64,000 nt of DNA from Bacillota bacterium (GCA_040757205.1 JBFLXL010000003.1:178418-242417), one strand, 5' to 3'; positions 1 through 8,499 are shown, numbered from the stretch's first letter. Notes: generated by a model not told the origin, from the letters alone. Program-made: numbers and translations.

Positions 1-1
1 G

Positions 2-382
2 TTCTTCGTGTCCATCGACGGGCACCACCTGCTCATCGCCGGGCTGGCCCAGAGCTTTGAACTGGTGCCTCTGGGCGCCGCTCTCCCCCAGATGAAGACC
101 ACCCTGTTCATGGCCAAGACCTACGGAGGACTGTACCTGATCGCCCTGACCGTCGCCGCGCCGGTGATGGCGGTGCTTTTAGCGACCGATGCCATCCTGG
201 GGCTGATGGTCCGGATGGTGCCCCAGATCAACGTGTTCATGCTCGGTTTCCCGGTAAAAATCCTCGCCGGCCTGTTCGCGCTGATGGTGGCCGTCCCGGT
301 GATCGGCTGGGTCATGACCCGGGCGTTCGGGCGGATGACCGAGGACCTGTTGGTATTGATGAAGCTTTTGGGGAGCGGCTGA
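2..382 (+). CDS. fliR: Flagellar biosynthetic protein FliR, C-terminal part
   Basis: This is the last 126 residues of FliR, an inner-membrane component of the flagellar type III export gate with FliP, FliQ, FlhA and FlhB. The frame is open to the left edge, so the 5' end lies outside the window. The visible part starts with a conserved FFVSIDGHH loop and has two long hydrophobic segments, at about residues 43-70 and 80-105. The stop lies one base before the flhB start, which is the usual fliR-flhB order and implies co-translation. Identity is secure from sequence and neighbours; only the N-terminal half is missing. Confidence 0.93.
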   Translation, partial: FFVSIDGHHLLIAGLAQSFELVPLGAALPQMKTTLFMAKTYGGLYLIALTVAAPVMAVLLATDAILGLMVRMVPQINVFMLGFPVKILAGLFALMVAVPVIGWVMTRAFGRMTEDLLVLMKLLGSG

Positions 383-383
383 G

Positions 384-1529
384 ATGGCGGAGGGGCGAGA
401 ATCGGGGCAGCTGAAAACGGAACAACCCACGCCGCGCAGGCTCCAGGAGGCCCGGCGCAAAGGCCAGGTGGCCAAGAGCAGGGACCTCACCGGGGCGGTG
501 AGCCTGGCCGCGATTCTCCTGCTGTTCCTCGTGGGGCTGGAAGGGTTTATCATCAGCCTGCAACGGTTGTTCTCGGTGTACCTGCAAAATTTCACCGGTT
601 ACAGCCCGACGGCCGAAAACACGAGCTACTTCGTGCTGCTGTCGCTGACCTTGTTTTCGGGGGTGATCCTGCCCGTGGTGGCCGTCGCGTTTTTCGTCAC
701 GGTACTCGTTAGTTTTGCCCAGGTAGGTTTCGTCTTCGCCCCAAGCGTGCTGGCGGTGAAACTCGAGCGGCTGAACCCGGTGCAGGGATTCAAGCGGATC
801 TTCAGCGGCCAAGGCCTGTTCGAGTCCGCGAAGGCGACGCTGATCATCTTCCTGGTCGGCACCATTTGTTTTTGGGTACTGTACGCCCGCGTCGGGGATT
901 TGCTCATCCTTTCCGCCATGAGTCCCGGACAAGGGCTGTACCTGTTGCACAACGTGCTGCTCGCGGTGGCGGCCGCGGCGGCCGGCGCCTACCTCCTGAT
1001 CGCGGTGCTGGACCTGGTGTACCAGCGGCACACGCACCACAAGAGCCTGATGATGACCCGGTCCGAGGTCCGCGACGAGTACCGCCAGACGGAGGGCGAC
1101 CCGCACCTGAAGAGCTGGCTCCGGAAGCGGCAGCGGGAGATTTCCTTGAACCGGATCAAGGACGAGGTGCCGCGCGCGACCGTGGTGGTCACCAACCCGA
1201 TCCACGTGGCGGTGGTCCTGCGCTACAAGGAGGGGGAAATGAGCGCGCCGCAGGTGACAGCCAAGGGCGCGGGGTACCTGGCGGAGCGGATCAAGGAACT
1301 GGCCGCGGAGCACCGGGTGCCGGTGGTGGAAAACCGGGAGCTGGCCCAGTACCTTTACCGGCGGACGGCGGTGGGCGAGAGCGTCCCGGTGGCCGTTTAC
1401 CAGGCGGTGGCCGAGATCCTGGCCATGATCTACCGCCTGAAATGGAAGTCGGAAGTCGGAAGTCGGAAGTCGGAATTCAGGAGACAGGAGACAGAATTTA
1501 GAATCCAGAATTCAGAATCCAGAAGCTAG
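384..1529 (+). CDS. flhB: Flagellar export switch protein FlhB
   Basis: FlhB is the export-gate protein that switches substrate class from rod/hook to filament proteins after self-cleavage in its cytoplasmic domain. The 381 residues show the usual N-terminal QPTPRRLQEARRKGQVAKS segment, four membrane segments between about residues 38 and 220, and a C-terminal cytoplasmic domain with the conserved PRATVVVTNP stretch. The cleavage motif, normally NPTH, reads N271-P272-I273-H274, so the threonine is replaced. The last 25 or so residues are a low-complexity tail encoded by a GAAGTCG-type repeat and are unlikely to be conserved. It starts one base after fliR and is followed by flhA. Confidence 0.95.
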   Translation: MAEGRESGQLKTEQPTPRRLQEARRKGQVAKSRDLTGAVSLAAILLLFLVGLEGFIISLQRLFSVYLQNFTGYSPTAENTSYFVLLSLTLFSGVILPVVAVAFFVTVLVSFAQVGFVFAPSVLAVKLERLNPVQGFKRIFSGQGLFESAKATLIIFLVGTICFWVLYARVGDLLILSAMSPGQGLYLLHNVLLAVAAAAAGAYLLIAVLDLVYQRHTHHKSLMMTRSEVRDEYRQTEGDPHLKSWLRKRQREISLNRIKDEVPRATVVVTNPIHVAVVLRYKEGEMSAPQVTAKGAGYLAERIKELAAEHRVPVVENRELAQYLYRRTAVGESVPVAVYQAVAEILAMIYRLKWKSEVGSRKSEFRRQETEFRIQNSESRS

Positions 1530-1615
1530 GAGTCAGAATTTGGGGGACGGGGGACCCGGGACAGGAAAAGGGGCGGGAGACCGGGACCGGCGGCTGACGA
1601 CCGGAGAGGGGAGGG
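1444..1615. repeat. Low-complexity spacer at the flhB 3' end and flhB-flhA gap
   Basis: The last codons of flhB and the 92-bp gap before flhA consist of short degenerate iterations: GGAAGTC units at about 1446-1480, then AGGAGACAGG and CAGAATTC-like units to about 1535, then GGGACCGGG-like units. The unit composition shifts along the stretch, as in a decayed microsatellite. It has lengthened the flhB reading frame. A comparable spacer with another unit lies before fliM. Confidence 0.7.
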
Positions 1616-1621
1616 CGGGCC

Positions 1622-3697
1622 ATGGCGGCGGTGGTGGAACGGCAGCCCTGGATCAAACGGTACACGGACATAATTGTTGCGGGCCTGATTGTCGGCATCG
1701 TACTCCTGATCATCATCCCCCTGCCGCCGGCCGCCCTGGACTTCTTCTTGGTCATCAGCCTCGTGCTCGGGATGGTCATCCTTTTAATTACGCTCTTTGT
1801 GACCGACGCCCTGGAGTTCTCGGTATTTCCCACGTTGCTTCTGGTGGTCACCCTTTACCGTTTGGCGCTGAACATCTCCTCCACCCGGCTCATCCTGAGC
1901 GAGGCGGAGGCCGGCCAGGTGATCGCCGCTTTCGGCGAGTTCGTGGTCGGCGGGAGTTATATCGTGGGGTTCATTGTGTTTCTGATTATCACCCTGGTCC
2001 AGTTCGTGGTCATCACGAACGGGTCCGGCCGGGTGGCCGAGGTGGCCGCCCGGTTCACCCTGGACGCCATGCCCGGGAAGCAGATGGCGGTCGACTCCGA
2101 TTTCAACGCCGGGCTGATCACCGAGCAGGAGGCCCGGGAGCGGCGCCGGCGGCTGCAGCGGGAGTCGGACTTCTACGGGGCGATGGACGGCGCCACCAAG
2201 TTCGTGCGCGGGGACGCCATCGCCGGGCTGGTGATTGTGTTCATCAACATCGTCGGGGGGCTGGTGATCGGCATTACGGTAATGCAGATGGACGCGCAGC
2301 AGGCGCTGACCACCTTCACCATCCTGACCATCGGCGACGGCCTGGTCACCCAGATTCCGGCCATACTGGTATCCACCGCCACCGGCATCCTGGTGACCAG
2401 GGCCGCTTCGGACACGGGCTTCGGGGACGACCTTTCCCGGCAGTTCTTGAGTTTTCCGCGGGTGCTGGTGGTGGTTGCGGGTGTGCTGGTGGTGATGGGC
2501 CTTATTCCGGCCATGCCGAACCTCTTGTTGCTGGGGATGGGCTCGGCTCTTGGTTTTCTGGCTTACAACCTGAACCGGGAGGAACGCCGCCGCGAGGCGG
2601 CGACCGCCCGGGAGGCGGCCGCCAAGGAAGTGCGCGAGCAAAAACGCGAGCCGGAAAACGTGCTCGCCTATTTCCAGGTCGACCCGCTGGAAGTGGAGAT
2701 CGGATACAACCTGATCCCGCTGGCCAGCGAGGAACAGGGCGGCGACCTTTTGCACCGGGTGGCCGGTGTGCGGCGGACAAGCGCCCAGGAACTCGGCGTT
2801 TACGTCCGCCCGATCCGGATCAGGGACAATTTGCAGTTGAAGCCGAACAGCTACGTCTTTAAAATGCGCGGCGCGGAAGCGGCGGAGGGCGCGCTGGAAC
2901 CCGGGCGTTATCTGGCGATGGACCCGGCGGGGGACCGGACCGTACGCGGTATTCCCACCCGGGAACCGACCTTTGGGCTGCCGGCCTGGTGGATCACGCC
3001 CGAGAACCGGGAAGCCGCCGAAATCGACGGGTTCACCGTGGTCGACCCGGCCACCGTCCTGGCGACGCACCTTTCCGAGTTCATCAAGCGGCACGGGCAT
3101 GAATTGCTGGGGCGGCAGGAGGTCCAGGAACTTTTAAACGTGGTCAAGGAGAAGAACCCGGCGGTGGTCGAGGAACTGGTTCCCGGCCTCCTGTCGCTGG
3201 GTGAGGTGCAGAAGGTGCTGCAAAATTTACTGAAAGAACGCGTCCCGATCCGCGACCTGGTTTCCGTCCTCGAGGCGCTGGCCGACTGCGCCCGGCAGGA
3301 CCGGGACGAGGACACGCTGACCGAAGCGGCGCGCAAGGCGCTGTCCCGCACCATCTCCCGCCTGCACGCCGGGGAGGGCGGGAAAATCCGGGTGATCACC
3401 CTGCACCCGCGGCTTGAACAGCGGCTGATCGACGCCGTGCAGCCGACGGCGCTCGGCGCCTTCCCGGTCCTGGAACCGGGGGTTGCCCAAAGGTTCATTC
3501 AGAGCCTGGGGGCCGCGGTGGAAAGGGCGCAGGGCAAGGGGCATGTCGCGGCCCTGCTCTGCTCCAGCCGGGTGCGGCTGCCGCTCCGGCGCCTGACCGA
3601 GCGACATTTCCCGCACCTGTCCATCCTGGCGCTGCAGGAGATCGCGCCGCAGATTGACGTGGAGGCGACTGCGACGGTGACCTTGGATGAGGATTAA
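1622..3697 (+). CDS. flhA: Flagellar export gate protein FlhA
   Basis: FlhA is the largest membrane protein of the flagellar type III export apparatus; it forms a ring that couples ion flow to export and docks chaperone-substrate complexes. The 691 residues match the usual family length. Eight hydrophobic segments lie in the first 330 residues, with the FHIPEP family signature (RLALNISSTRLIL, then GEFVVGG) and the conserved cytoplasmic loop around ARFTLDAMPGKQMAVDSDF. The C-terminal half is the soluble FlhA-C domain with the conserved IRDLVSVLEALAD stretch. The ATG start follows a GGAGAGGGGAGGG-type purine run. It overlaps flhF by 11 bp. Confidence 0.97.
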   Translation: MAAVVERQPWIKRYTDIIVAGLIVGIVLLIIIPLPPAALDFFLVISLVLGMVILLITLFVTDALEFSVFPTLLLVVTLYRLALNISSTRLILSEAEAGQVIAAFGEFVVGGSYIVGFIVFLIITLVQFVVITNGSGRVAEVAARFTLDAMPGKQMAVDSDFNAGLITEQEARERRRRLQRESDFYGAMDGATKFVRGDAIAGLVIVFINIVGGLVIGITVMQMDAQQALTTFTILTIGDGLVTQIPAILVSTATGILVTRAASDTGFGDDLSRQFLSFPRVLVVVAGVLVVMGLIPAMPNLLLLGMGSALGFLAYNLNREERRREAATAREAAAKEVREQKREPENVLAYFQVDPLEVEIGYNLIPLASEEQGGDLLHRVAGVRRTSAQELGVYVRPIRIRDNLQLKPNSYVFKMRGAEAAEGALEPGRYLAMDPAGDRTVRGIPTREPTFGLPAWWITPENREAAEIDGFTVVDPATVLATHLSEFIKRHGHELLGRQEVQELLNVVKEKNPAVVEELVPGLLSLGEVQKVLQNLLKERVPIRDLVSVLEALADCARQDRDEDTLTEAARKALSRTISRLHAGEGGKIRVITLHPRLEQRLIDAVQPTALGAFPVLEPGVAQRFIQSLGAAVERAQGKGHVAALLCSSRVRLPLRRLTERHFPHLSILALQEIAPQIDVEATATVTLDED

Positions 3698-4946
3698 GCG
3701 CTACCTGGCGCAAGACATGAGCGAGGCGATGGGACTGATCAAGGCGGATCTCGGCCCGGAGGCGGTGATCATCTCCAGCCGGAAGGTGCGGTCCAAGGGG
3801 TTTTTTGGCTTTTTCCGCCCCCGGCGCCTGGAAGTGACCGCCGCCCTGGACGAAAAGGGGACCGTCCCCCCGGGAAAGGGGACAGTCCCCCCGGGGCCCA
3901 AGGGGGACAGTCCCCCTTGGCCGGAACCGGTGGCCGCGGCGGCGCCCGCCGTGACCGGGGGCGGCAGGCCGCCTGTTGAGGCCATTGGGGTGCGGGGCTT
4001 GCACGCCGTACCGCTTCCCGAGCTGCACCGCGAACTGACCGAAATCAAGGACATGTTGGCCCGTTTCGCGCCGGATGCGAAAGAAGGCTACCCGGGGGTA
4101 CCCGGGGGTACCAGCCTTAGCGGGTCGGCGGGTCGGCGGGTCGAGGACGACGCCGAGGCTTTTTACGGAGAGTGGCAGCGGCTCCTTGAGGAAGTGGAGA
4201 TCCTGCCGGATGTTGCGGCTCACCTGATTACCGAATTACGCCGCCAGGTCGATCCGCTTGCGATCCAACGGAACGACCTGGCCCGGATCTGCCTTCAGAA
4301 CGAGATTGTGCGGCTGGTGGAACCGGCCTACGCGCAGGCGGCCCAGAAGCGGGTCATGGCCTTCGTCGGGCCCACGGGCGTAGGCAAGACGACGACCCTG
4401 GCCAAAATGGCGGCCCAGTACACCCTGTTTCATGGTAAAAGCTGCGCGATTATCACCATCGATACGTACCGAATCGGGGCCGTCGAGCAGTTGAACATCT
4501 ACGCCGAGATAATGGGGGTGCCCCTGGAAATCGCCATGTCTCCCCAGGATTTTGCAAAGGCGGTTCAAAGGCACCGGAACAAAGAGTTCATTTTCGTGGA
4601 TACGGCCGGTCGGCCGACGCGGAACAGCGAAAAAGTGGCCGAACTGCACTCGTACTTCGCCGCCCTGGAAGATCCGGCCGACGTAATCCTGGTCTTGAGT
4701 TCGAACACCAAGCACCGCGACTTGCTGCGGGCGGTACGGCACTTCGGAAAGATGAATTATTCAAAGCTGATCTTCACCAAGGTTGACGAAACCGACACGC
4801 TGGGGTGCATTTTCAATATGATCTGCCATACCGGATTGCCGGTGGTCCAGATCACCGACGGTCAGAACGTTCCGGACGACATCCAGAACATGTATCCGAA
4901 AAAACTGGCCAAGCTCCTCACGAAGGGTGTGGAACTCGGTGCATGA
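3687..4946 (+). CDS. flhF: Flagellar SRP-family GTPase FlhF
   Basis: FlhF is an SRP-like GTPase that sets the place, and with FlhG the number, of flagella. The 419 residues have an N-terminal B domain starting MRIKRYLAQDMSEAMGLIK, a variable linker, and a C-terminal NG domain. Visible GTPase motifs are the P-loop GPTGVGKTTT near residue 228, DTYRIGAVEQL near 259, DTAGR near 305, and TKVDE near 360. The linker at about residues 57-80 is encoded by three copies of a GGGGACNGTCCCC palindrome, and residues 133-152 by further GGGTACC/GGGTCGG repeats, so DNA repeats have been tolerated in frame. It overlaps flhA upstream and flhG downstream. Confidence 0.96.
   Translation: MRIKRYLAQDMSEAMGLIKADLGPEAVIISSRKVRSKGFFGFFRPRRLEVTAALDEKGTVPPGKGTVPPGPKGDSPPWPEPVAAAAPAVTGGGRPPVEAIGVRGLHAVPLPELHRELTEIKDMLARFAPDAKEGYPGVPGGTSLSGSAGRRVEDDAEAFYGEWQRLLEEVEILPDVAAHLITELRRQVDPLAIQRNDLARICLQNEIVRLVEPAYAQAAQKRVMAFVGPTGVGKTTTLAKMAAQYTLFHGKSCAIITIDTYRIGAVEQLNIYAEIMGVPLEIAMSPQDFAKAVQRHRNKEFIFVDTAGRPTRNSEKVAELHSYFAALEDPADVILVLSSNTKHRDLLRAVRHFGKMNYSKLIFTKVDETDTLGCIFNMICHTGLPVVQITDGQNVPDDIQNMYPKKLAKLLTKGVELGA
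3853..3925. repeat. Three GGGGACNGTCCCC palindromes inside flhF
   Basis: Three near-identical palindromic units with the core GGGGACNGTCCCC lie head to tail within the flhF reading frame and encode a Gly-Thr-Val-Pro-Pro type stretch. The same unit recurs between cheC and cheY, before vapB, between the DUF1659 and DUF2922 genes and, in variant form, after the SEC-C gene. Confidence 0.75.
4106..4130. repeat. Possible diverged copy of the GGGGTACC/CGGGTCGG element in flhF
   Basis: A GGGGTACC arm, an 8-base middle and a CGGGTCGG arm resemble the hairpin element found inside the transposase genes near 40.5 and 43 kb. It sits among tandem CCCGGGGGTA and CGGGTCGG iterations, so convergence is possible. 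It lies in the FlhF linker and keeps the frame. Confidence 0.35.
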
Positions 4947-5811
4947 CCAGGCACAGAATCTCCGTTCCCTCGCCCACGGGATCATCCGGCCCCGCTTTCA
5001 GCCCGATCCCGCCTCGACGCGGGTGATTGCGGTCACCAGCGGCAAGGGCGGTGTGGGCAAGACCAACCTGACGGTGAACCTGGGGCTCGCCCTGGCCCGG
5101 ACCTCCAGGCGCGTGTTCCTGCTGGACGCCGACCTGGGCCTGGCGAACATCGACGTGCTCCTGGGCCTGACCCCCATCCATACCCTGTACGACGTATTGT
5201 ACGGGGTCAAGAGGCTGGAGGATATCGTGGTGACCGGGCCGTTCGACGTACAGGTCATCCCCGGAGGAGCGGGGATCCAGGAACTGGCGAACCTGGACAG
5301 CGCGCAGCGGGAGCGGCTGATCAACATGTTGTCGTACCTGCGCACGGCCGACTTCCTGCTGATCGACACGGGGGCGGGCATCTCCCGCAACGTTTTGGGT
5401 TTTGTGGCGGCTGCCCGGGAGGTGGTCCTCGTGGTCACCCCGGAGCCCACCTCCCTGACCGACGCCTACAGTCTGATCAAGATCCTGGCCCGGCACAAGG
5501 TGCACAGCGAAATCAGCCTGGTGGTGAACCGGGCCGGCAGCGAGCACGAGGCCGAGCAGGCGGCGGCGAAAATGCGGTTGGTATGCGGCGAGTTCCTGAA
5601 GTTCACCGTACGTCACATCGGCTCGATCGGTGAGGACCCGGCGGTGATTCGGGCGGTGAAGAACCAGGAGCCGTTCATCACGGCGGCGCCCAACTCGGTG
5701 GCGGCACGGGATGTGCAGAACCTGGCCCGGTATTATTTGGACGGGCAGATCCGGCCGCCGGCCGGTGCGGTGGACAGCTTTATCAGCCGGCTGTTCCGGC
5801 TGTTCAGGTAA
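4927..5811 (+). CDS. flhG: Flagellar number regulator FlhG (MinD-like ATPase)
   Basis: FlhG is a MinD/ParA-type ATPase that limits flagellar number and activates the GTPase of FlhF. The protein has the deviant Walker A motif GKGGVGKT at residues 39-46, the DADLGLANID switch region near residue 67, LLIDTGAGIS further on, and a C-terminal amphipathic stretch suited to membrane binding. The first possible start is GTG at 4927; GTG at 4939 gives VHDQAQNLR, which looks more like other FlhG N-termini and overlaps flhF by only 8 bp. The PilZ gene follows after 23 bp. Confidence 0.95.
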   Translation: MWNSVHDQAQNLRSLAHGIIRPRFQPDPASTRVIAVTSGKGGVGKTNLTVNLGLALARTSRRVFLLDADLGLANIDVLLGLTPIHTLYDVLYGVKRLEDIVVTGPFDVQVIPGGAGIQELANLDSAQRERLINMLSYLRTADFLLIDTGAGISRNVLGFVAAAREVVLVVTPEPTSLTDAYSLIKILARHKVHSEISLVVNRAGSEHEAEQAAAKMRLVCGEFLKFTVRHIGSIGEDPAVIRAVKNQEPFITAAPNSVAARDVQNLARYYLDGQIRPPAGAVDSFISRLFRLFR

Positions 5812-5834
5812 GAAAACGAGGTGGTTCAAAAACC

Positions 5835-6509
5835 ATGCGTCTAGAAATCGGCCAGAAGATGTATATGGCTCGCGACGAGGACGCGGATCACTACGTGACC
5901 TCGCTCCAGGACGCGACCGAAGAGTACCTTTTAGTCGGTGTTCCTTACTACCTTGGTCATCCCCTGATCTTGATGAAGGGCGATGCGGTGCTGGTGACCT
6001 GTGTCGGCGAAGACGGTGTGTACCGTTTTTCCACTGTGTGCCGGGGGCGCCGATTGGACCGGGTGCTCCTCTATGTGCTGAGCCGCCCGGAACGGGTGGC
6101 GCGGATCCAGCGGCGGCGCCTGGTCCGCTTGCCGGTAACCCTTGAGGTCCGCGGCGGGGAAAAAACGAAACACGGCAGCGTGCAGGAATACAGTCGCTGG
6201 TACGCGTCGGACATCAGCGGGGGTGGGGTCAGCCTGATCTTTGACCAACCCCCGGCGGTGGGTGCCAGGCTGGTTCTCGAGTTCTCCCTCCCGGCTCAGG
6301 GCCGGCCCCGGCAAATCTTCACCGAAGGAAAGGTGAAACGGGTTCAGCTGCTGGAGGAAGAATACGGCCCGCCAAGGTTCCTGGTGGGGATCAAGTTTCA
6401 GGGGTTGTCCAAAGCCGATGAGGACGCGATCGTCGCCTACATTTTCCGGAAGATGGTCGAAGAGCGAGGTGCCAGAGGTGCCAGAGGTGCCAGGCACTTA
6501 ACTTATTAA
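5835..6509 (+). CDS. PilZ-domain c-di-GMP receptor, YcgR/MotI-like
   Basis: A 224-residue protein with an N-terminal YcgR-type domain and a C-terminal PilZ domain. Both c-di-GMP binding motifs are present: RRRLVRLPV (the RxxxR element, about residues 95-103) and DISGGGVSL (the D/NxSxxG element, about 128-136). Proteins of this kind bind c-di-GMP and slow or brake the flagellar motor, which fits its place between flhG and the flagellar sigma gene. The last dozen residues are a GAR repeat encoded by a 9-bp GAGGTGCCA iteration and are probably not functional. Confidence 0.88.
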   Translation: MRLEIGQKMYMARDEDADHYVTSLQDATEEYLLVGVPYYLGHPLILMKGDAVLVTCVGEDGVYRFSTVCRGRRLDRVLLYVLSRPERVARIQRRRLVRLPVTLEVRGGEKTKHGSVQEYSRWYASDISGGGVSLIFDQPPAVGARLVLEFSLPAQGRPRQIFTEGKVKRVQLLEEEYGPPRFLVGIKFQGLSKADEDAIVAYIFRKMVEERGARGARGARHLTY

Positions 6510-6546
6510 CTTATTGCAGGCAGCCCTCCTTGATTTCGAGATTAAG

Positions 6547-7338
6547 ATGGCTGAAGGTGCTAAGGGGGTGGTTGGAGTCTGGCACCAATTCCGGGACACC
6601 AAAAACAGCGTGTTGCGCGAGCAGCTCATTGTCGAGCACCTGTCCCTGGTCCGGCATATCGCCGGGCGCCTGGCGGTGCGGCTGCCGTCTTTCATCGCCC
6701 AGGAGGACCTGGAGGGCTGGGGGGTTTTCGGCCTGATCGAGGCCGTGGAGAAGTACGACCCGAACTATGGCACCGACTTCAGGACTTTCGCGTACCACCG
6801 GATCCGGGGGGCCATCCTGGACGAGGTGCGTCGCCAGTCCTGGCTGCCCCGCTCGCTCTGGCACCGGCTGCAGGAAATCAACGAAGCCCGCGACCGGCTG
6901 GAACGGGAAAGCGGGACGTCGGTCACGGACGCCGAAGTGGCCAGAGCCATGGGGATGACCGGACAGGAGTTCCGCCGATTGGCCAATCATTTTTATTCGG
7001 TGTCGGTAATGTCTCTGGACGATGTCCGGACGACCCGAAACGGAGAACAGGTGCCTTGGGGGAACCTCGTGGAGGATACCGGCAGTCCCGATCCGGTGGA
7101 ACGCGTTCTGGAGGAGGAGGACCAGCAGGTTTTGTTGGCCGCCGTCAGCCAACTGGAGGAAAAGGACCGGCTGGTCTTGGCCCTGTATTACCAGGAGGGC
7201 TTGACCTTGAAGGAACTGGGGCGGGTGCTCGAGGTAACCGAATCCCGGGCCTGCCAACTGCACGCCCGGGCCATCGCCCGGCTGCGGGACAAGATTGCAA
7301 AAACGGCGGCCGGCAAAGGAGGGGGGGGTGGTGATTGA
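6547..7338 (+). CDS. sigD: Flagellar sigma factor of the FliA/SigD/WhiG family
   Basis: An RNA polymerase sigma-28 type factor directing late flagellar and chemotaxis transcription. Region 2 is clear (LVRHIAGRLAVRLPSFIAQEDLEGWGVFGLIEAV region, then FRTFAYHRIRGAILDEVR), region 3 lies around VTDAEVARAMGMT, and region 4 around LVLALYYQEGLTLKELGRVL. The position matches sigD of Bacillus, downstream of the flhA-flhF-flhG block. The start is uncertain: a TTG at 6514 opens the same frame, but ATG at 6547 gives an N-terminus of family length. Neither has a good ribosome site. It overlaps the next gene by 11 bp. Confidence 0.92.
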   Translation: MAEGAKGVVGVWHQFRDTKNSVLREQLIVEHLSLVRHIAGRLAVRLPSFIAQEDLEGWGVFGLIEAVEKYDPNYGTDFRTFAYHRIRGAILDEVRRQSWLPRSLWHRLQEINEARDRLERESGTSVTDAEVARAMGMTGQEFRRLANHFYSVSVMSLDDVRTTRNGEQVPWGNLVEDTGSPDPVERVLEEEDQQVLLAAVSQLEEKDRLVLALYYQEGLTLKELGRVLEVTESRACQLHARAIARLRDKIAKTAAGKGGGGGD

Positions 7339-7765
7339 CAACGCCTGGCTCTTTACCGTGCTCTACCTGGGCGGGGTGCTCACGGTCTTCGTGGTGACCG
7401 CCGGCGGGTTCTTTATCTGGTTGCGCCGCCGGCGCCGGTCCTTCGACGAGGAACTGGAACTCTCGGTCGCCCGTGAGACCGAGCCGGAAATCCGGCTAAA
7501 GAATTTGGAGAACCAGATCGAAAACCTAATCAGGGTCAATACCGAGATGAACCAACGGATGAAGTGGATCGAAAACCAGCTTTCGGCCCTGATCGCCCAG
7601 GGCGGCCGTCCCGGAAGGAAAGCCGCTCCGGAGGAACAGGTGTGCCAGGCTTTCGACCGGGGCAAACCGGTCGCGGATTTGGCCCGCCAGTTCGGCAGGC
7701 ACAAGGGGGAAATCGAGCTGATGCTCAATCTGAGGCGCATGCGCCGGGAGAGTGAAAGCGGATGA
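7328..7765 (+). CDS. Membrane-anchored coiled-coil protein in the swrB position
   Basis: A protein of about 145 residues with one N-terminal membrane segment (about residues 6-28), a basic RRRRR stop, a predicted coiled coil (KNLENQIENLIRVNTEMNQRMKWIENQLSAL) and a short helical C-terminus resembling a helix-turn-helix (VADLARQFGRHKGEIELML). It is probably a DUF6115-type protein. In Bacillus the gene directly after sigD is swrB, a single-pass protein that promotes flagellar assembly; architecture and position agree here although I cannot claim sequence homology. The GTG start at 7328 follows an AAAGGAGGGG site inside the sigma gene. Confidence 0.75.
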   Translation: MVIDNAWLFTVLYLGGVLTVFVVTAGGFFIWLRRRRRSFDEELELSVARETEPEIRLKNLENQIENLIRVNTEMNQRMKWIENQLSALIAQGGRPGRKAAPEEQVCQAFDRGKPVADLARQFGRHKGEIELMLNLRRMRRESESG

Positions 7766-8499
7766 TCAGGGGCATCTACACCGCGGCGTCGGGCATGCTG
7801 GCCGGTCAGACCCGCCTGGATACGGTGGCCCACAACGTCGCCAACGTCAATACCACCGGTTTCCGGCGGCAGCAACCGGCCTTCGCGCCCTTTTTGCAGG
7901 CGGCCGTCATGCGGCATGATCAAGGGTTGCCTCTTGGCGTCACCTCTTTAGGGGCGGTGCCAAAAGCCTTGGTCACCGACCCGGCCGCGGGACCGGAAAC
8001 CCAAACCGGGCGCACCATGGACCTGGCGCTGGAGGGGGAAGGATTCTTCACGGTGGAACGGGACGGCCGGTATCTGTATACGCGGGCCGGGTCGTTCAAG
8101 GTGGACGCCTCCGGCAATCTGGTCACGCCTGCGCACGACCAGGTGCTGGGTGAAAGCGGGCCGCTCAGGGTCAAAAACGGAGACTTCACGGTGAGCGCCG
8201 ACGGGCGGGTATTCCTGTCCACCGGGGAAGAGCTGGACCGGCTGCGGTTGACGGCGTTGCCCGGGCGGGAGGCGCTGACCCGCACTCCGGACGGCTTTTT
8301 GGTTACGGAAGCGGCGACCGTGCCGGCCGTAAACACCCGAGTGCACCAGGGCTTCCTGGAGGGGTCCAACGTAAACCTGGCCGTGGAGATGGTGGAGCTC
8401 CTGCTGGCGTCGCGGCTCTATGCGGCCAACCAGCGCGCGGTCCGCACCCACGACACACTGGCGGAAAAGGCGGTCAGCCAGGTCGGCGCCCTCCGGTAA
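7762..8499 (+). CDS. Flagellar rod/hook basal-body protein (FlgF/FlgG family)
   Basis: A 245-residue axial protein of the flagellar rod or hook. The N-terminus MIRGIYTAASGMLAGQTRLD and the AHNVANVNTTGFRR stretch are the flagellar basal-body rod signature, and the C-terminus (GSNVNLAVEMVELL, then SRLYAANQRAV) is the conserved DUF1078-type coiled-coil end. Its length is nearer FlgF/FlhO than hook protein FlgE. The ATG overlaps the previous stop as ATGA, so translation is coupled. I cannot decide between FlgF and FlgG because no second paralog lies in the window. Confidence 0.9.
   Translation: MIRGIYTAASGMLAGQTRLDTVAHNVANVNTTGFRRQQPAFAPFLQAAVMRHDQGLPLGVTSLGAVPKALVTDPAAGPETQTGRTMDLALEGEGFFTVERDGRYLYTRAGSFKVDASGNLVTPAHDQVLGESGPLRVKNGDFTVSADGRVFLSTGEELDRLRLTALPGREALTRTPDGFLVTEAATVPAVNTRVHQGFLEGSNVNLAVEMVELLLASRLYAANQRAVRTHDTLAEKAVSQVGALR

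Noticed and set aside
312..1313. Long minus-strand frame antisense to flhB, and many similar long frames opposite the GC-rich flagellar genes
   Set aside because: High-GC coding DNA gives long antisense frames. These have no ribosome sites, no recognisable motifs, and biased Arg/His/Gly/Pro content.
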